From the NCBI GenBank assembly GCA_947631115.1, contig CANRKB010000004.1, positions 55,657 through 119,656 of the forward strand: a stretch of DNA of 64,000 nucleotides. The letters are read 5' to 3'. The stretch's first letter is position 1. Each line of letters opens with the position of its first letter. The stretch is from an uncultured Clostridia bacterium. Its GTDB lineage: Bacteria > Bacillota > Clostridia > Oscillospirales > Ruminococcaceae. Shown here in pieces: positions 34,510-44,225 of the stretch. The notes beneath the pieces were generated by a model that saw only the letters and a program-made list of their open reading frames with translations, was not told the origin of the DNA and searched no databases. The translations under genes and the position numbers were made by a program.

Positions 34510-35070
34510 TTACAGGCAGTTTTCAATTTTCATCCCGTATGTTTTCCAGTCATTTACATAATCGTCAATAAACGGCGTTATGTCGCCGTCTTTGCTTGTC
34601 GTTTTATCATACACGCCGACGACGTAAAATCCCGCTTCTTTCGCGGTCTTTGCGGAAGAGATGGTGTCCTCAAATACCGCGCACTCCGATATGTCCGCGC
34701 CCAGACGCTTTGCGCACTGTAAGAAAATATCGGGTCTTTCCTTAAACGACCCCGCCTCAAAGCAGTCTATCATAAACTCCATATAGTCCATAAGCGGCGT
34801 TTTTGAAACGAAAGGCCTGCTTACGTCCTTTCTTGTCGCGGTCGCTATGCACATCTTTACGCCCTGGCGCTTCGCTTCTTCGAGAAATTCGAGAACGCCG
34901 TCCTTTAAATTGACTTCGTTCCGATAATGCTCGCGCATATTGTCGAAAACCTTTTCCCATTCTTCGGCGGTCGTACGCGAGCTTACGCTTGCAATTGCAC
35001 ATTCCTTTCTCCAGAAGCCCATGCTGTCGCAGAGCGTTCCGTCCATATCGAATATGTAAAACTTCTTCAT
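34510..35070 (-). CDS. HAD-superfamily phosphatase
   Basis: The 186-residue product has the HAD motifs: F-D-M-D-G-T-L-C-D-S at 8-17 (nucleophile D8 or D9 position, acid D two later), a T-A-T motif (I-A-T-A-T-R-K) at about 76-82, and D-T at about 146 (F-E-D-T-I-S-S-A). A helical cap follows motif I, as in beta-phosphoglucomutase-like enzymes. Substrate unknown. Single gene divergent from the ABC operon. Confidence 0.87.
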   Translation of the reverse strand: MKKFYIFDMDGTLCDSMGFWRKECAIASVSSRTTAEEWEKVFDNMREHYRNEVNLKDGVLEFLEEAKRQGVKMCIATATRKDVSRPFVSKTPLMDYMEFMIDCFEAGSFKERPDIFLQCAKRLGADISECAVFEDTISSAKTAKEAGFYVVGVYDKTTSKDGDITPFIDDYVNDWKTYGMKIENCL

Positions 35071-35103
35071 AAATTTCTCCGATCTTATTTACTTTCTACG
35101 ATT

Positions 35104-35132
35104 ATTATACAATAGTTTTCAGCATTTGTAAA
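35104..35132 (-). promoter_or_regulatory. Promoter of the HAD gene
   Basis: On the minus strand TTTACA (35127-35132) and TATAAT (35104-35109), 17 bases apart, about 34 bases before the start. Confidence 0.75.
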
Positions 35133-35155
35133 GCGCCGAATTTTTTTACAAAAAA

Positions 35156-35185
35156 TTCACACTTTTTTCTGTAATATGTTATAAT
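35156..35185 (+). promoter_or_regulatory. Promoter of the ABC transporter operon
   Basis: TTCACA (35156-35161) and TATAAT (35180-35185), 18 bases apart, about 48 bases before the start; divergent from the HAD promoter. Confidence 0.65.
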
Positions 35186-35232
35186 AAATAGTATGTTACA
35201 AAAAGTAATCCAAGCGCTGAAAGGACAAAATA

Positions 35233-36120
35233 ATGGTCAAAATAAGAAATCTGAAAAAATCATACAGGAGGTTTCCCGTACTTCGCGGACTGAATATGGA
35301 TATTTATGACGGCGATGTTTACGGATTTCTCGGGAGAAACGGCTGCGGAAAGTCTACGACAATGAACATAATCGCCGACGTTATCCCGAAAGACGACGGG
35401 GATATAGAGCTTGGCGGAGGAAAGCCCATAACCATAGGTTATCTCCCCGAAAGCCCCATGATCTTCGGCTATATGACCGCGAGAGAATATTTGGGGTATA
35501 TCGCCGCCTGCGCGGAGTATGACGGAGATATATCGAAAAGGGTCTCGGAGGTTCTTGACATCGTCGGGCTTCTTAACGCCGCGGACAGGCGCGCAAAGGG
35601 ATTTTCACGCGGAATGACGCAAAGGCTCGGAATGGGCGCGGCTATTATCAAAAAGCCCGACCTGCTTATTTTCGACGAGCCGACCTCCGCGCTTGACCCG
35701 CAGGGCAGACTTGAAGTCATTGAGATAATAAACCGCCTCAAAGACCTCGGCAGCACCATCGTCCTTTCGACGCATATCCTCTCGGACGTTGAGAGAGTGG
35801 CAAACCGCATAGGCATAATGAGCGGGGGAGTTCTCGCGGAAGAAGGTTCTCTGCGCGAGATTCTGAAAAGGCACGGCGGCGATGTTATAAACCTCCGCGT
35901 CAGAAACCTTACGCAAGAGGGAAAAATAGCGCTTTTGAAAGTTGATTTCGCGAGAGCGGAATATGACAACAACATCGGTCTTTTCCGCTTTGGAACGGAA
36001 AACGCGGAGGATGCTTCCCGCAGGCTTATAAAAATACTTTCCGACAACGACATGACCGTAGAGAGCTTCAATATAGGAACGGCTACTCTCGAAGAAGTTT
36101 TCAAAAAGGTGGTGGGCTAA
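35233..36120 (+). CDS. ABC transporter ATP-binding protein
   Basis: The 295-residue ATPase has Walker A (G-R-N-G-C-G-K-S-T, 34-42), the signature F-S-R-G-M-T-Q-R-L-G (124-133), Walker B (L-L-I-F-D-E-P, 144-150) and an H-loop (S-T-H-I-L). The C-terminal 75 residues are an extension as in ABC-2 type drug or peptide exporters. It works with the permease encoded one base later. The substrate is unknown; no regulator gene of the usual GntR type is next to it. Confidence 0.93.
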   Translation: MVKIRNLKKSYRRFPVLRGLNMDIYDGDVYGFLGRNGCGKSTTMNIIADVIPKDDGDIELGGGKPITIGYLPESPMIFGYMTAREYLGYIAACAEYDGDISKRVSEVLDIVGLLNAADRRAKGFSRGMTQRLGMGAAIIKKPDLLIFDEPTSALDPQGRLEVIEIINRLKDLGSTIVLSTHILSDVERVANRIGIMSGGVLAEEGSLREILKRHGGDVINLRVRNLTQEGKIALLKVDFARAEYDNNIGLFRFGTENAEDASRRLIKILSDNDMTVESFNIGTATLEEVFKKVVG

Positions 36121-36121
36121 T

Positions 36122-37015
36122 ATGCAGCTTAAATATTGTTTTAAAAAGGAATGGTCGCAGTTTACGAGGACTTTCAGGCTCCTTGCGCTCTGTTTGATTT
36201 TTTTCTCAATGTTTGTGTCTTACCCATTGCTTTTCGGTTTTGCAGGCTCGGTTCTTAATAAAGACTTTCTCGAAAGCCCGCCCATAGAGGAATCGGCTGT
36301 TGTTTCTCTCGACACCGTCAAAACTTCCGCCAACGACATTATGTCCGAAATAGATATGGACGCAATGGTCGAAATGTATTCCGACGCGGGATTGATGTTT
36401 GGAACTACCGTAGTCCTGACGCTGCCGAGCTGCGTGCTTGTTGCGATGCTTTTGTTTATGTCCGCGGCAGGCGGCGAGCAGAAGAAAAGGGCGATGATAG
36501 TTCCTTTAAGCAGCGGGCTTAAATTTAAAAACTACCTTATCCCGAAATTCGTTATCTACCCGCTTTTTGCCTTTGCTGTAACTTTCTTAAGCACGGTATT
36601 TGCGGGACTTACCTGCAACATCATTTTCCCTAACAATCACGTAAAAGCGGAAAATATGCTTGTTGCGGCGCTTCTTGCGGGAGTTTACGTCATGTTTATA
36701 ACGACCGTCCATCTTTCGCTCGGACTTTGCACTTCGCGCCCGGGAATAATGGCGGCGGCTGTTTATGTCGGATCGTCTATTGTTCAAAGCCTTTTGCAGG
36801 GCTTCGGCATAACCGAATATCACCCGTTTGCGATAACCTCGTTGGTAGGCGATATGCTGATGATCCCCAATTATTCTTTTGCGGACAATATGATGAATAT
36901 TGTCATAACGATTGTAATATCAATTGCCGTGTGCATTGTTATGTTCTTCCTTGCTTTGGGAGTTCTCAATGCGAAAAAAATAAACAACCGTGAGGAGATA
37001 AAGCCCGAGTTCTGA
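36122..37015 (+). CDS. ABC-2 type transporter permease
   Basis: The 297-residue membrane protein has six predicted transmembrane segments and an extracellular loop of about 60 residues after the first. It is the membrane partner of the ATPase just upstream (gap of one base). A long loop rich in Asp/Glu (about 50-85) and the lack of substrate-binding protein fit an exporter. Confidence 0.87.
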   Translation: MQLKYCFKKEWSQFTRTFRLLALCLIFFSMFVSYPLLFGFAGSVLNKDFLESPPIEESAVVSLDTVKTSANDIMSEIDMDAMVEMYSDAGLMFGTTVVLTLPSCVLVAMLLFMSAAGGEQKKRAMIVPLSSGLKFKNYLIPKFVIYPLFAFAVTFLSTVFAGLTCNIIFPNNHVKAENMLVAALLAGVYVMFITTVHLSLGLCTSRPGIMAAAVYVGSSIVQSLLQGFGITEYHPFAITSLVGDMLMIPNYSFADNMMNIVITIVISIAVCIVMFFLALGVLNAKKINNREEIKPEF

Positions 37016-37029
37016 AAAACTTCCGAATA

Positions 37030-37059
37030 TTGACAAGCGGGACTTCATAAAGTTATAAT
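37030..37059 (+). promoter_or_regulatory. glmM promoter
   Basis: TTGACA (37030-37035) and TATAAT (37054-37059), 18 bases apart, about 30 bases before the glmM start. Confidence 0.75.
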
Positions 37060-37091
37060 GCGATCATTTAAATATACAAAGGAGAAAGAAA

Positions 37092-38441
37092 ATGGCAAAG
37101 TATTTCGGAACGGACGGTTTCCGCGGAGAAGCGAACAAGGGGCTTAGTGTTGAACACGCCTTTAAGATAGGAAGATTTCTGGGATATTATTACAGAAATC
37201 AGCGCAGGAGATGTCAGGTAGTTATCGGAAAGGACACCCGCAGAAGCTCGTATATGCTGGAATATGCGCTGACGGCGGGACTTACGGCTTCGGGCGCGGA
37301 CGCTTATCTTCTCCATGTAACGACAACGCCGTCGGTTTCTTATGTTGTGAGAACGGACGACTTCGACTGCGGAATAATGATCTCCGCTTCGCATAATCCC
37401 TTTTACGACAACGGCATAAAGCTCTTCAACTCGCGCGGCGAGAAAATGGACGATACGGTAATAACCGAGATAGAGCGTTATCTTGACGGGGAGATACCCG
37501 AAGTTCCTCTTGCGACGGGAAAGGACATAGGACGCGCTTCGGACTATTCCGCGGGAAGAAACCGCTATATCGGCTATCTTATTTCTCTTGCGGTACATTC
37601 GTTTAAGGGAAAGCGTATCGGGCTTGACTGCGCGAACGGCTCGGCGTTTACTGTTGCAAAGAGCGTTTTTGACGCGCTTGGCGCAAAAACGTATGTTATA
37701 AACCAAAAGCCCGACGGCTTTAACATAAACACCGCCTGCGGCTCTACGCATATCGAGGGGCTTGTTTCGCTCGTGCGCGAAGAACAGCTCGACTGCGGCT
37801 TTGCGTTTGACGGCGACGCGGACAGGTGCATTGCGGTAGACGAAAACGCAGAGATCGTAGACGGCGACAAGATCCTGTATATATGCGGAAGTTATCTTAA
37901 AGAAACAGGAAAGCTCGACAAGAACACCGTAGTAACGACCGTCATGTCGAATTTAGGACTTTACAAGGCGTTTGACGAGCTGGGGATAAGCTATGAAAAG
38001 ACCGCTGTAGGAGATAAGTATGTATACGAATGTATGAACGAACATAGCTATATCCTCGGCGGCGAGAACAGCGGGCATATTATTTTCAGCAACTATGCGA
38101 ACACGGGCGACGGCATTATAACGGCGCTGAAGATAATGCAGGTCATATGCGCGAAGAAAACTACGCTTTCACAATTGTGCAAGGGAATGACAATTTATCC
38201 GCAGATATTGAAGAATGTAAAAGTAACCGACAAGAACGCCGTTTTAAACGACATTGACGTTCAAAATGCGGTAAAAGCCGCGGAAGAAGCCCTCGGAACG
38301 GAAGGCAGGGTTCTCGTAAGACCATCGGGAACAGAACCGCTCCTCAGGATAATGACCGAAGCAAAGACGAAAGAGCTTTGCGAAAAGTATATTGAGGATA
38401 TTGAAAAGGTCGTAAGGGAAAAAGGATTTGCGGTCGGTTGA
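37092..38441 (+). CDS. glmM: Phosphoglucosamine mutase
   Basis: GlmM converts glucosamine-6-phosphate to glucosamine-1-phosphate for UDP-GlcNAc and cell-wall synthesis. The 449 residues hold the phosphoserine loop S-A-S-H-N-P (S100), the metal loop D-G-D-A-D-R (about 239-244), the sugar loop G-G-E-N-S-G-H (about 323-329) and the phosphate loop R-P-S-G-T-E-P (about 413-419). The gene is single and ends at a bidirectional terminator. Confidence 0.95.
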   Translation: MAKYFGTDGFRGEANKGLSVEHAFKIGRFLGYYYRNQRRRCQVVIGKDTRRSSYMLEYALTAGLTASGADAYLLHVTTTPSVSYVVRTDDFDCGIMISASHNPFYDNGIKLFNSRGEKMDDTVITEIERYLDGEIPEVPLATGKDIGRASDYSAGRNRYIGYLISLAVHSFKGKRIGLDCANGSAFTVAKSVFDALGAKTYVINQKPDGFNINTACGSTHIEGLVSLVREEQLDCGFAFDGDADRCIAVDENAEIVDGDKILYICGSYLKETGKLDKNTVVTTVMSNLGLYKAFDELGISYEKTAVGDKYVYECMNEHSYILGGENSGHIIFSNYANTGDGIITALKIMQVICAKKTTLSQLCKGMTIYPQILKNVKVTDKNAVLNDIDVQNAVKAAEEALGTEGRVLVRPSGTEPLLRIMTEAKTKELCEKYIEDIEKVVREKGFAVG

Positions 38442-38468
38442 CAATGTTTTAATTACATAAATAAAAAG

Positions 38469-38516
38469 GGAAAAGTTGTTTTGCTGATTTGATCGGCAAA
38501 CAACTTTTCCTTTTTT
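38469..38516. terminator. Bidirectional terminator between glmM and the DUF58 gene
   Basis: GGAAAAGTTGTTTTGC (38469-38484) pairs with GGCAAACAACTTTTCC (38495-38510), with T6 on the plus strand and TTTTT on the minus strand. Confidence 0.88.
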
Positions 38517-38517
38517 G

Positions 38518-39465
38518 TCAATATCTTGCTCTTACGGTCACTTCTCCGTTTCCCGAAAAAATAACGTTAGTATCTTCGGGCAACGGGTATGTTTCGCTGT
38601 CTTCGGCAAACTCCCTGAACGCCAGCCACTCCCGCATTTTTATAAGCGTTTCGGGCGTTGCCGCCGTAAAGCTGTCGTCTTTATGCGTTATCTTGACCGT
38701 CCCTCCGTGCATTACCAGCTTTCCCGCAAGCGCAAACGCGTTGTCGCAGCACGCGGGAAGCGCGTTTTTTTCTATGTAAAGGTTCGTCGCAGAATAACCC
38801 GTGCTTTCGTCGAGCCTTATCATCAGCTTATCTTTCTTCGCCGACAGCTTATAATCAATTCTCCTTAAAGGATCTCCCGCGGCATACTCCCTATGCTCAT
38901 ACCCGGGAAGTCCGCCTTTCAGAACGCTCGTTCCCTCCTCGGTATCTCCGCTGTCGTCGGGCAGAACGCTCGGAAATACCTCGGGTCCGATATAATCGAC
39001 GTTTTTCGGCAATACGCCTTTTTGCGTTTCCTCATCAAACGGAACATTAAGCTGCAAAAGTCCCGCAAAGTCGCGGATGACAACGTTTGTAAGCCTTATC
39101 CTGTTGAGTCCGCTATGATTTACGCGAAAGCATCCCTTTACGGAAGCGGAATTTCTGAACACAAGCGACGTTCTCAGTCTTATGCTGCTCCCCGTTTCAA
39201 CGCAAATTTCAATATACGGCAGAACGCAGAAACCCGTTTTTTTGAGCGTAACTTCAAATTCGACTTTTTCTCCGACATTCGCCGTCCCCGAAAGCTCGCT
39301 GAGCTTTACGGAAAAATGCTTTTTCGACAATAACAGCAGCACGACCGAAATAACGATTATCGCTCCCGCCGTGTAAATAAGCGCCCATCCTATATCCCCG
39401 CTTATAAAAATGAGGAACACCGCGCTAAGCAATAATATCTGTATATAGCTTCCTATGTGCGTCAT
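38518..39465 (-). CDS. DUF58 domain protein
   Basis: The 315-residue product has two N-terminal membrane helices (about 7-45) and the DUF58 hallmark Y-A-A-G-D-P-L-R-R-I-D-Y-K-L-S-A near residue 205, followed by a vWA-like fold. DUF58 proteins are usually encoded with a MoxR-type ATPase and a transglutaminase-like membrane protein. Here the partner is the next gene (4-base gap), but no MoxR gene is present. Function unknown; probably part of a membrane-linked maturation or cell-envelope system. Confidence 0.87.
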   Translation of the reverse strand: MTHIGSYIQILLLSAVFLIFISGDIGWALIYTAGAIIVISVVLLLLSKKHFSVKLSELSGTANVGEKVEFEVTLKKTGFCVLPYIEICVETGSSIRLRTSLVFRNSASVKGCFRVNHSGLNRIRLTNVVIRDFAGLLQLNVPFDEETQKGVLPKNVDYIGPEVFPSVLPDDSGDTEEGTSVLKGGLPGYEHREYAAGDPLRRIDYKLSAKKDKLMIRLDESTGYSATNLYIEKNALPACCDNAFALAGKLVMHGGTVKITHKDDSFTAATPETLIKMREWLAFREFAEDSETYPLPEDTNVIFSGNGEVTVRARY

Positions 39466-39469
39466 TTCT

Positions 39470-41623
39470 TCACTTCCTCATTTTCCGTTTCATTTTCAGT
39501 ATTTTCTTATAGTCGGCATAAAGCTTGCCCGCGCGCGGGTCTACGGTGCCGTTGTAGAAAAGCGCGTCCGCGCAGGATGTTATTTCTTCCGCTTCTTCTC
39601 CGAGCATAAGCGAATTTGAGATTATGCCGCGCACTTCTTTTGAAGTCGTACTCTTCGGTTCTTTATCGGCAATTTTGCAGGCAAGTTTTCTTGTCCTGAG
39701 ATAAACCGCGCGTATCTTTCCGCTGTCGCTTCTGAAACAAATGCCCACGGCAAAAATCGCTTCCGACAGCTTATCTCTGAAAATAAACGCCAATGTTCCG
39801 AGCAATATCGCGATAATAAGCAGAATAAACGGAATTATGGAATTGTCTTCTTCCTCGCCCGCTACTGCGGCATATTTTGTTCCGTCAATTTCCAGCCACC
39901 CATAGCCCTCTATATATCCCATGGCGAAAGCGTGGGCGTCGGCGGCTTTTACCGCATAATATCCGTATTCGTTGAGGTTATCCGCGTCTAGCACAAACCC
40001 TTCTCCGTATCTTGTGGGAATACCCGCCGCTCTCATCAGCAGAGCCGCCGCCGAGGCAAAGTCCGTGCAGATGCCTCGCTTGCTCCTGAGTAAAAAGTAT
40101 TCTGCGTTTGTTTCCCTCGGCACGAAATCGAGGTCGTATACAAACCCCGCCTCGCCGAACCATTTTTCTATAGCTATCGCTTTTTCATAGTCCGAAGAAA
40201 GCCCGTCGGTTATATCCTGCGCAAGCGCCTTTATTTCGGGACTTATGGACATTCTGCGCGTTCTCTCCCGATATTCTAAAGCCTGATCCCGTTCGCTCAG
40301 AAACGCTTCTTTTTCCTCTTCGGAAATAACGCCCTCCGCTTGTGCCGCAGAAAGAAGTTCTTCCATGTCCACTTGCTCAAAAAGATATATAAGCGCTTCG
40401 TTGGGCGTCTGATCGTAATAACTGAGCGTATAAGACGCGTTTTGTCCGAAATTCCTGTCGGTGAACATTTCGTCCATGAGCGTCCGATAAATTTTTTCGT
40501 CATAGCCTCGGATATTTACGTCCACGGTCATATTCGGGTGGATCACAACGCGGGTGTTGCTGCCATCGGCTATGTATATCCTCATTTGTCTTGTATAGTA
40601 ATAGTATTCTTCGGGGATCTTCGGCAGGGTTTTAAGCAGATAGGCATATTCCGACAGTTTGCCGCCGTCCGCCGCTAAGCGCAGCTTTGAGGAAAGAACG
40701 GCGGTGTTTAAGTTTTGTTTATATGTCCTCCAGTTTGTCCAGCCCGTTGAATAATCCTTATGCGCCGACCAATGCCCGTCGTCGTTATATTCGTCGAAAA
40801 ACCAGCGGCTAACGATCATCGGCTTGTCGGCGGAAGCATAGAACAAAACGTCCTCGGACAGAACGTTTGAGCCGTGGTTTACGCTGCTTGAGTTTGTAAA
40901 GTTTGAAAGACCGTTTCCCGCAAAGAACGTGGAGCGGACTTTAAACGCATTGTCGAGATACTCGCCGAGAGGCGTTTCGGCGCTTCTCGGGACGCAGTAA
41001 ATGACCACTGCCGTCACCAGACCGAAAATACCCAGAGCGCCTATTCGCTCAAACCGTGATTTCTTATCGTCAAAATAAACGTTCTCTTTCGGAAATTCGG
41101 GGCGCGAAACTCCGAGTATAACCAGCGCATATCCTACCGCCATAAATATCACATATCCCGCGGGAAGTCCGTTTGCCGTCTTTGCCGCAAGCAGAAGCGG
41201 AATAAACGCGGGCAAGAGCAAAAACGCGGGGCGCGGAAGATAGACGCTGAAATAAGCCGTCGGAAATCCGATTATAAACGAGAAAAGAGGGATAAACGCC
41301 GCCGCCATAAACGGGTCGTAATACTCCGAAGCTCTGAAAAGAAAATTGATAGGACTTGCGCGGCTTATTCGTACAAAAACCGAAAACGCTACGATAACGA
41401 CAAAAAAGCACGCCAGAAACGCGAAAAACGCAAACGCTTTTTTCTTTCTAAGCGCGTAAAACACCATATAAATTCCGAAAGTGAGCGCAGTCATTATGCA
41501 CGTTGTCTGAAAAACAACGCTGTTGCATATCGTGTACATAAGCGCCGCGCTCATGGCGCAGATAAATACCAGTGCGGAAAACAGCTCCGCGCCTTGGTAT
41601 GCGGGAGAAGAGTGATTTTTCAT
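39470..41623 (-). CDS. Transglutaminase-like membrane protein (TgpA type)
   Basis: The 717-residue product starts with about six transmembrane helices (to about 215), an exposed region of about 360 residues and one more helix (about 610-630) before a cytosolic tail. The transglutaminase-like core has the Cys in R-G-I-C-T-D-F-A-S-A (about residue 515), His in A-D-A-H-A-F-A (about 563) and Asp in E-I-D-G-T-K (about 580). This layout is the TgpA family, partner of DUF58 proteins. Confidence 0.87.
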   Translation of the reverse strand: MKNHSSPAYQGAELFSALVFICAMSAALMYTICNSVVFQTTCIMTALTFGIYMVFYALRKKKAFAFFAFLACFFVVIVAFSVFVRISRASPINFLFRASEYYDPFMAAAFIPLFSFIIGFPTAYFSVYLPRPAFLLLPAFIPLLLAAKTANGLPAGYVIFMAVGYALVILGVSRPEFPKENVYFDDKKSRFERIGALGIFGLVTAVVIYCVPRSAETPLGEYLDNAFKVRSTFFAGNGLSNFTNSSSVNHGSNVLSEDVLFYASADKPMIVSRWFFDEYNDDGHWSAHKDYSTGWTNWRTYKQNLNTAVLSSKLRLAADGGKLSEYAYLLKTLPKIPEEYYYYTRQMRIYIADGSNTRVVIHPNMTVDVNIRGYDEKIYRTLMDEMFTDRNFGQNASYTLSYYDQTPNEALIYLFEQVDMEELLSAAQAEGVISEEEKEAFLSERDQALEYRERTRRMSISPEIKALAQDITDGLSSDYEKAIAIEKWFGEAGFVYDLDFVPRETNAEYFLLRSKRGICTDFASAAALLMRAAGIPTRYGEGFVLDADNLNEYGYYAVKAADAHAFAMGYIEGYGWLEIDGTKYAAVAGEEEDNSIIPFILLIIAILLGTLAFIFRDKLSEAIFAVGICFRSDSGKIRAVYLRTRKLACKIADKEPKSTTSKEVRGIISNSLMLGEEAEEITSCADALFYNGTVDPRAGKLYADYKKILKMKRKMRK

Positions 41624-41624
41624 A

Positions 41625-42743
41625 TTACTTATAATAAGAATAAAGACGAGCTTTTATCATTCCGTTATACAGCTTTCGGTCTTTGTCGGACTTTTTTCCG
41701 AACAGCTTTTCAAATTCCTCGTCGGAAGTAATGACATAAAGCTGATCGTTATCAAGAGGAAGAAGTTTTTCGCCCATTATTTTGTATATTCCGCGAGCCT
41801 GTTCTATATCCAAAAGTCTCTCGCCGTAGGGCGGGTTTGTGATTATTTTCATGGGAGTTTCCGAGCGGGAAAAATCTTTAATATCGCGGACCTTTGCCGA
41901 AACAAAATTCGACACGCCCGCTTTTTGCGCGTTTTCAAGCGTCAGTTTTACACATTCGGGGTCGTTGTCGAAGCCTATCGCCCTAAAATCGGAACTCTCT
42001 TTTTTAAGCGAGCGGGCTTCTTCGCGGGCGTTTTTCCATGCGCTTTTGGGAATAAACAAAAACCGCTCTCCCGCAAAGCGCCGCTTTAGCCCGGGAGCAA
42101 TATTCAGCGCCTTTAGCGCGCTTTCTATAAGTATCGTTCCCGACCCGCAGAACGGATCGCACACGAGGTCGCTTTCTCTTACGCGCGCAAGATCGACTAT
42201 CCCCGCCGCCAGCGTTTCACGCATGGGCGCGGCGTTTCCTATGGCGCGGTAGCCGCGTTTGTGAAGCCCGTCGCCGCTTGTGTCGAGATAGAGCGAGAAC
42301 ATATCTTTCATTATGGAAAAGCGTATCTTACATTCGTTTCCCGTTTCGGGCATTTTTTCGAGACCGTATGCCTTTCCGAGATTTCTCGCCATTGCCAGCT
42401 TTACGCGCTTTTGTATTGCGGGAATGCTTTTGAGCGCGGAATTTATCGAATGACCGTTATTCGGAAAAGCGTCGTTTCTGCCGATAAATTCGGACAACGG
42501 AAGTTTTTCAATTCCCGAAAAAATGTCGTCGTAATTTGTCGCTTTAAATTCGCCGAGTATGATGTAAACGCGCTCCGCCACGGAGAAGAAAACGTTTGCT
42601 TTCGCGCAGGTTTCCGCCGTTCCCGAAAAGCACACTTTCCCGTCGGAAACCGCAATTTCCTCCCCGCCTATCTTCTTCACTTCAAATTCGAGCGTTTTTT
42701 CAAGCCCGAAATGACAGGGCGCGCAAAATCTGTACTTGTTCAT
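41625..42743 (-). CDS. THUMP-domain RNA methyltransferase
   Basis: The 372-residue product has a THUMP domain (about 45-165), then a Rossmann methyltransferase with the SAM motif D-P-F-C-G-S-G-T (196-203) and the N-P-P-Y catalytic motif (about 303-306). This is the YpsC/RlmL type that makes m2G in 23S rRNA (E. coli G2445). The rRNA target is inferred from the family. It is translationally coupled to purD (4-base overlap). Confidence 0.9.
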   Translation of the reverse strand: MNKYRFCAPCHFGLEKTLEFEVKKIGGEEIAVSDGKVCFSGTAETCAKANVFFSVAERVYIILGEFKATNYDDIFSGIEKLPLSEFIGRNDAFPNNGHSINSALKSIPAIQKRVKLAMARNLGKAYGLEKMPETGNECKIRFSIMKDMFSLYLDTSGDGLHKRGYRAIGNAAPMRETLAAGIVDLARVRESDLVCDPFCGSGTILIESALKALNIAPGLKRRFAGERFLFIPKSAWKNAREEARSLKKESSDFRAIGFDNDPECVKLTLENAQKAGVSNFVSAKVRDIKDFSRSETPMKIITNPPYGERLLDIEQARGIYKIMGEKLLPLDNDQLYVITSDEEFEKLFGKKSDKDRKLYNGMIKARLYSYYK

Positions 42744-44029
42744 ACTTTGTCGAGCGAAAGCGCTCTTGCGCCTATGTCGCGGCGGCAGTGCGCTTTTTCA
42801 AAGGATATTTCATCAGCCGCCTTATACGCGGTTTCAAGCGCGGACTTGAGGTCGCTGCCCGTCGCGGTTACGCCTAAAACGCGCCCGCCTGCGGTGAGGA
42901 ATTTTCCGTTTTCAAGCTTTGTTCCCGCGTGATAAACGAACGCGGAATTGTCCGAAAGCTGACCGTTTTCGTCAAGCCCCGAAATTTCCTTTCCCGTTTC
43001 ATATTTTTCCGGATAACCTCCGCTTGCAATAACAACGCACGCGCAGGAATTTCCGCTCCACTTTATGTCGAGCGCGTCAAGTCTTTCCTCGTAAATCGCT
43101 TCTATTATGTCCACAAGATCCGTTTCAAGAAGCGGCAGAACGACCTGCGTTTCGGGGTCTCCGAAACGGCAGTTATACTCTACGACTTTCGCGCCCTCGT
43201 CCGTCAGCATAAGCCCGAAATACAGACAGCCCTTAAAGGGTCTGCCCTCCGCCTGCATGGCGTTTATTGTCGGAACGAAAATCTTTTCCATACATTCCTC
43301 GGCGATCTCTTTTGTATAAAACGGGTTCGGCGCGATAGTTCCCATTCCGCCCGTATTCAGACCCTCGTCGTTGTCGAGAGCGCGCTTGTGATCCATTGAA
43401 GACATCATAGGCTTTACGGTCTTTCCGTCCGTAAACGCAAGTACGGTAACTTCAACGCCGCGCATAAACTCCTCGATTACGACCTCCGCGCCGCTCTTTC
43501 CGAACTTCTGATCTATCATCATGGACTTTACGGCAGCCTGCGCTTCTTCAAAATTCTGCGCGATAATAACGCCCTTTCCCAGCGCAAGCCCGTCGCATTT
43601 TATAACGGCGGGATAGCTGTTCTTTTCCTTTATATATGCGACAGCTTTTTTCGCGTCCGTAAACGTTTCATAAGCGGCGGTCGGGATATTGTATTTCTTC
43701 ATGAGGGATTTTGAAAACGCCTTGCTGCCCTCTAATATCGCGGCATTCGCGCGAGGACCGAAGGTCTTGAATCCCGCTTCGTTCAGCTTATCCACCATTC
43801 CCATTACAAGCGGGTCGTCGGGCGCAACAAAGACATAATCGGGATTCAGCTTTTTTGCAAGCTCGACTATCCCGTCAATATCCGTCGCCTTTACGGGAAA
43901 GCACTCCGCAATTTTCGAAATACCTGCGTTTCCCGGAGCGCAGTAGAGTTTTTCAACTTTCGGTGATTTTTTAAGCGCGTAAGCGATCGCGTGTTCGCGG
44001 CCGCCGCCGCCGACTATAAGTATGTTCAT
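42740..44029 (-). CDS. purD: Phosphoribosylamine-glycine ligase
   Basis: PurD catalyses the second step of purine synthesis. The 429 residues start MNILIVGGGGREHAIAYAL and have the ATP-grasp fold with G-L-A-L-G-K-G-V, E-E-F-M-R-G-V-E-V-T and N-C-R-F-G-D-P-E-T-Q. Full length. First gene of this operon, with its own promoter. Other purine genes are not in the window. Confidence 0.96.
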   Translation of the reverse strand: MNILIVGGGGREHAIAYALKKSPKVEKLYCAPGNAGISKIAECFPVKATDIDGIVELAKKLNPDYVFVAPDDPLVMGMVDKLNEAGFKTFGPRANAAILEGSKAFSKSLMKKYNIPTAAYETFTDAKKAVAYIKEKNSYPAVIKCDGLALGKGVIIAQNFEEAQAAVKSMMIDQKFGKSGAEVVIEEFMRGVEVTVLAFTDGKTVKPMMSSMDHKRALDNDEGLNTGGMGTIAPNPFYTKEIAEECMEKIFVPTINAMQAEGRPFKGCLYFGLMLTDEGAKVVEYNCRFGDPETQVVLPLLETDLVDIIEAIYEERLDALDIKWSGNSCACVVIASGGYPEKYETGKEISGLDENGQLSDNSAFVYHAGTKLENGKFLTAGGRVLGVTATGSDLKSALETAYKAADEISFEKAHCRRDIGARALSLDKV

Positions 44030-44064
44030 TTTAATAATTCCTTTCGCAATAAATTTACATAAAC

Positions 44065-44093
44065 ATTATACTACAATTTGCGGAGAATTACAA
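44065..44093 (-). promoter_or_regulatory. purD promoter
   Basis: On the minus strand TTGTAA (44088-44093) and TATAAT (44065-44070), 17 bases apart, about 36 bases before the purD start. No guanine/adenine-riboswitch-like leader fits in this short space. Confidence 0.75.
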
Positions 44094-44157
44094 TAGCTTT
44101 TTGCGAGATGTCATTATGCACAATTTTTAGAGGGATAATTTGTATAAATTACCGCCC

Positions 44158-44185
44158 TTGTTTATTTTCGGAAATGCGGTATAAT
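44158..44185 (+). promoter_or_regulatory. Promoter of the GNAT-GH94-Sfp operon
   Basis: TTGTTT (44158-44163) and TATAAT (44180-44185), 16 bases apart, about 40 bases before the GNAT start. Confidence 0.6.
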
Positions 44186-44225
44186 TATATTAAAGGCAGA
44201 TTGTATAAAAAATCGGAGAGGAAAA

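Noticed and set aside
44140..44225. R1 remnant before the GNAT gene
   Set aside because: GCAGATTGTATAAAAAATC resembles the R1 flank at 31893-31912, but no arms are present; probably chance or too degraded.
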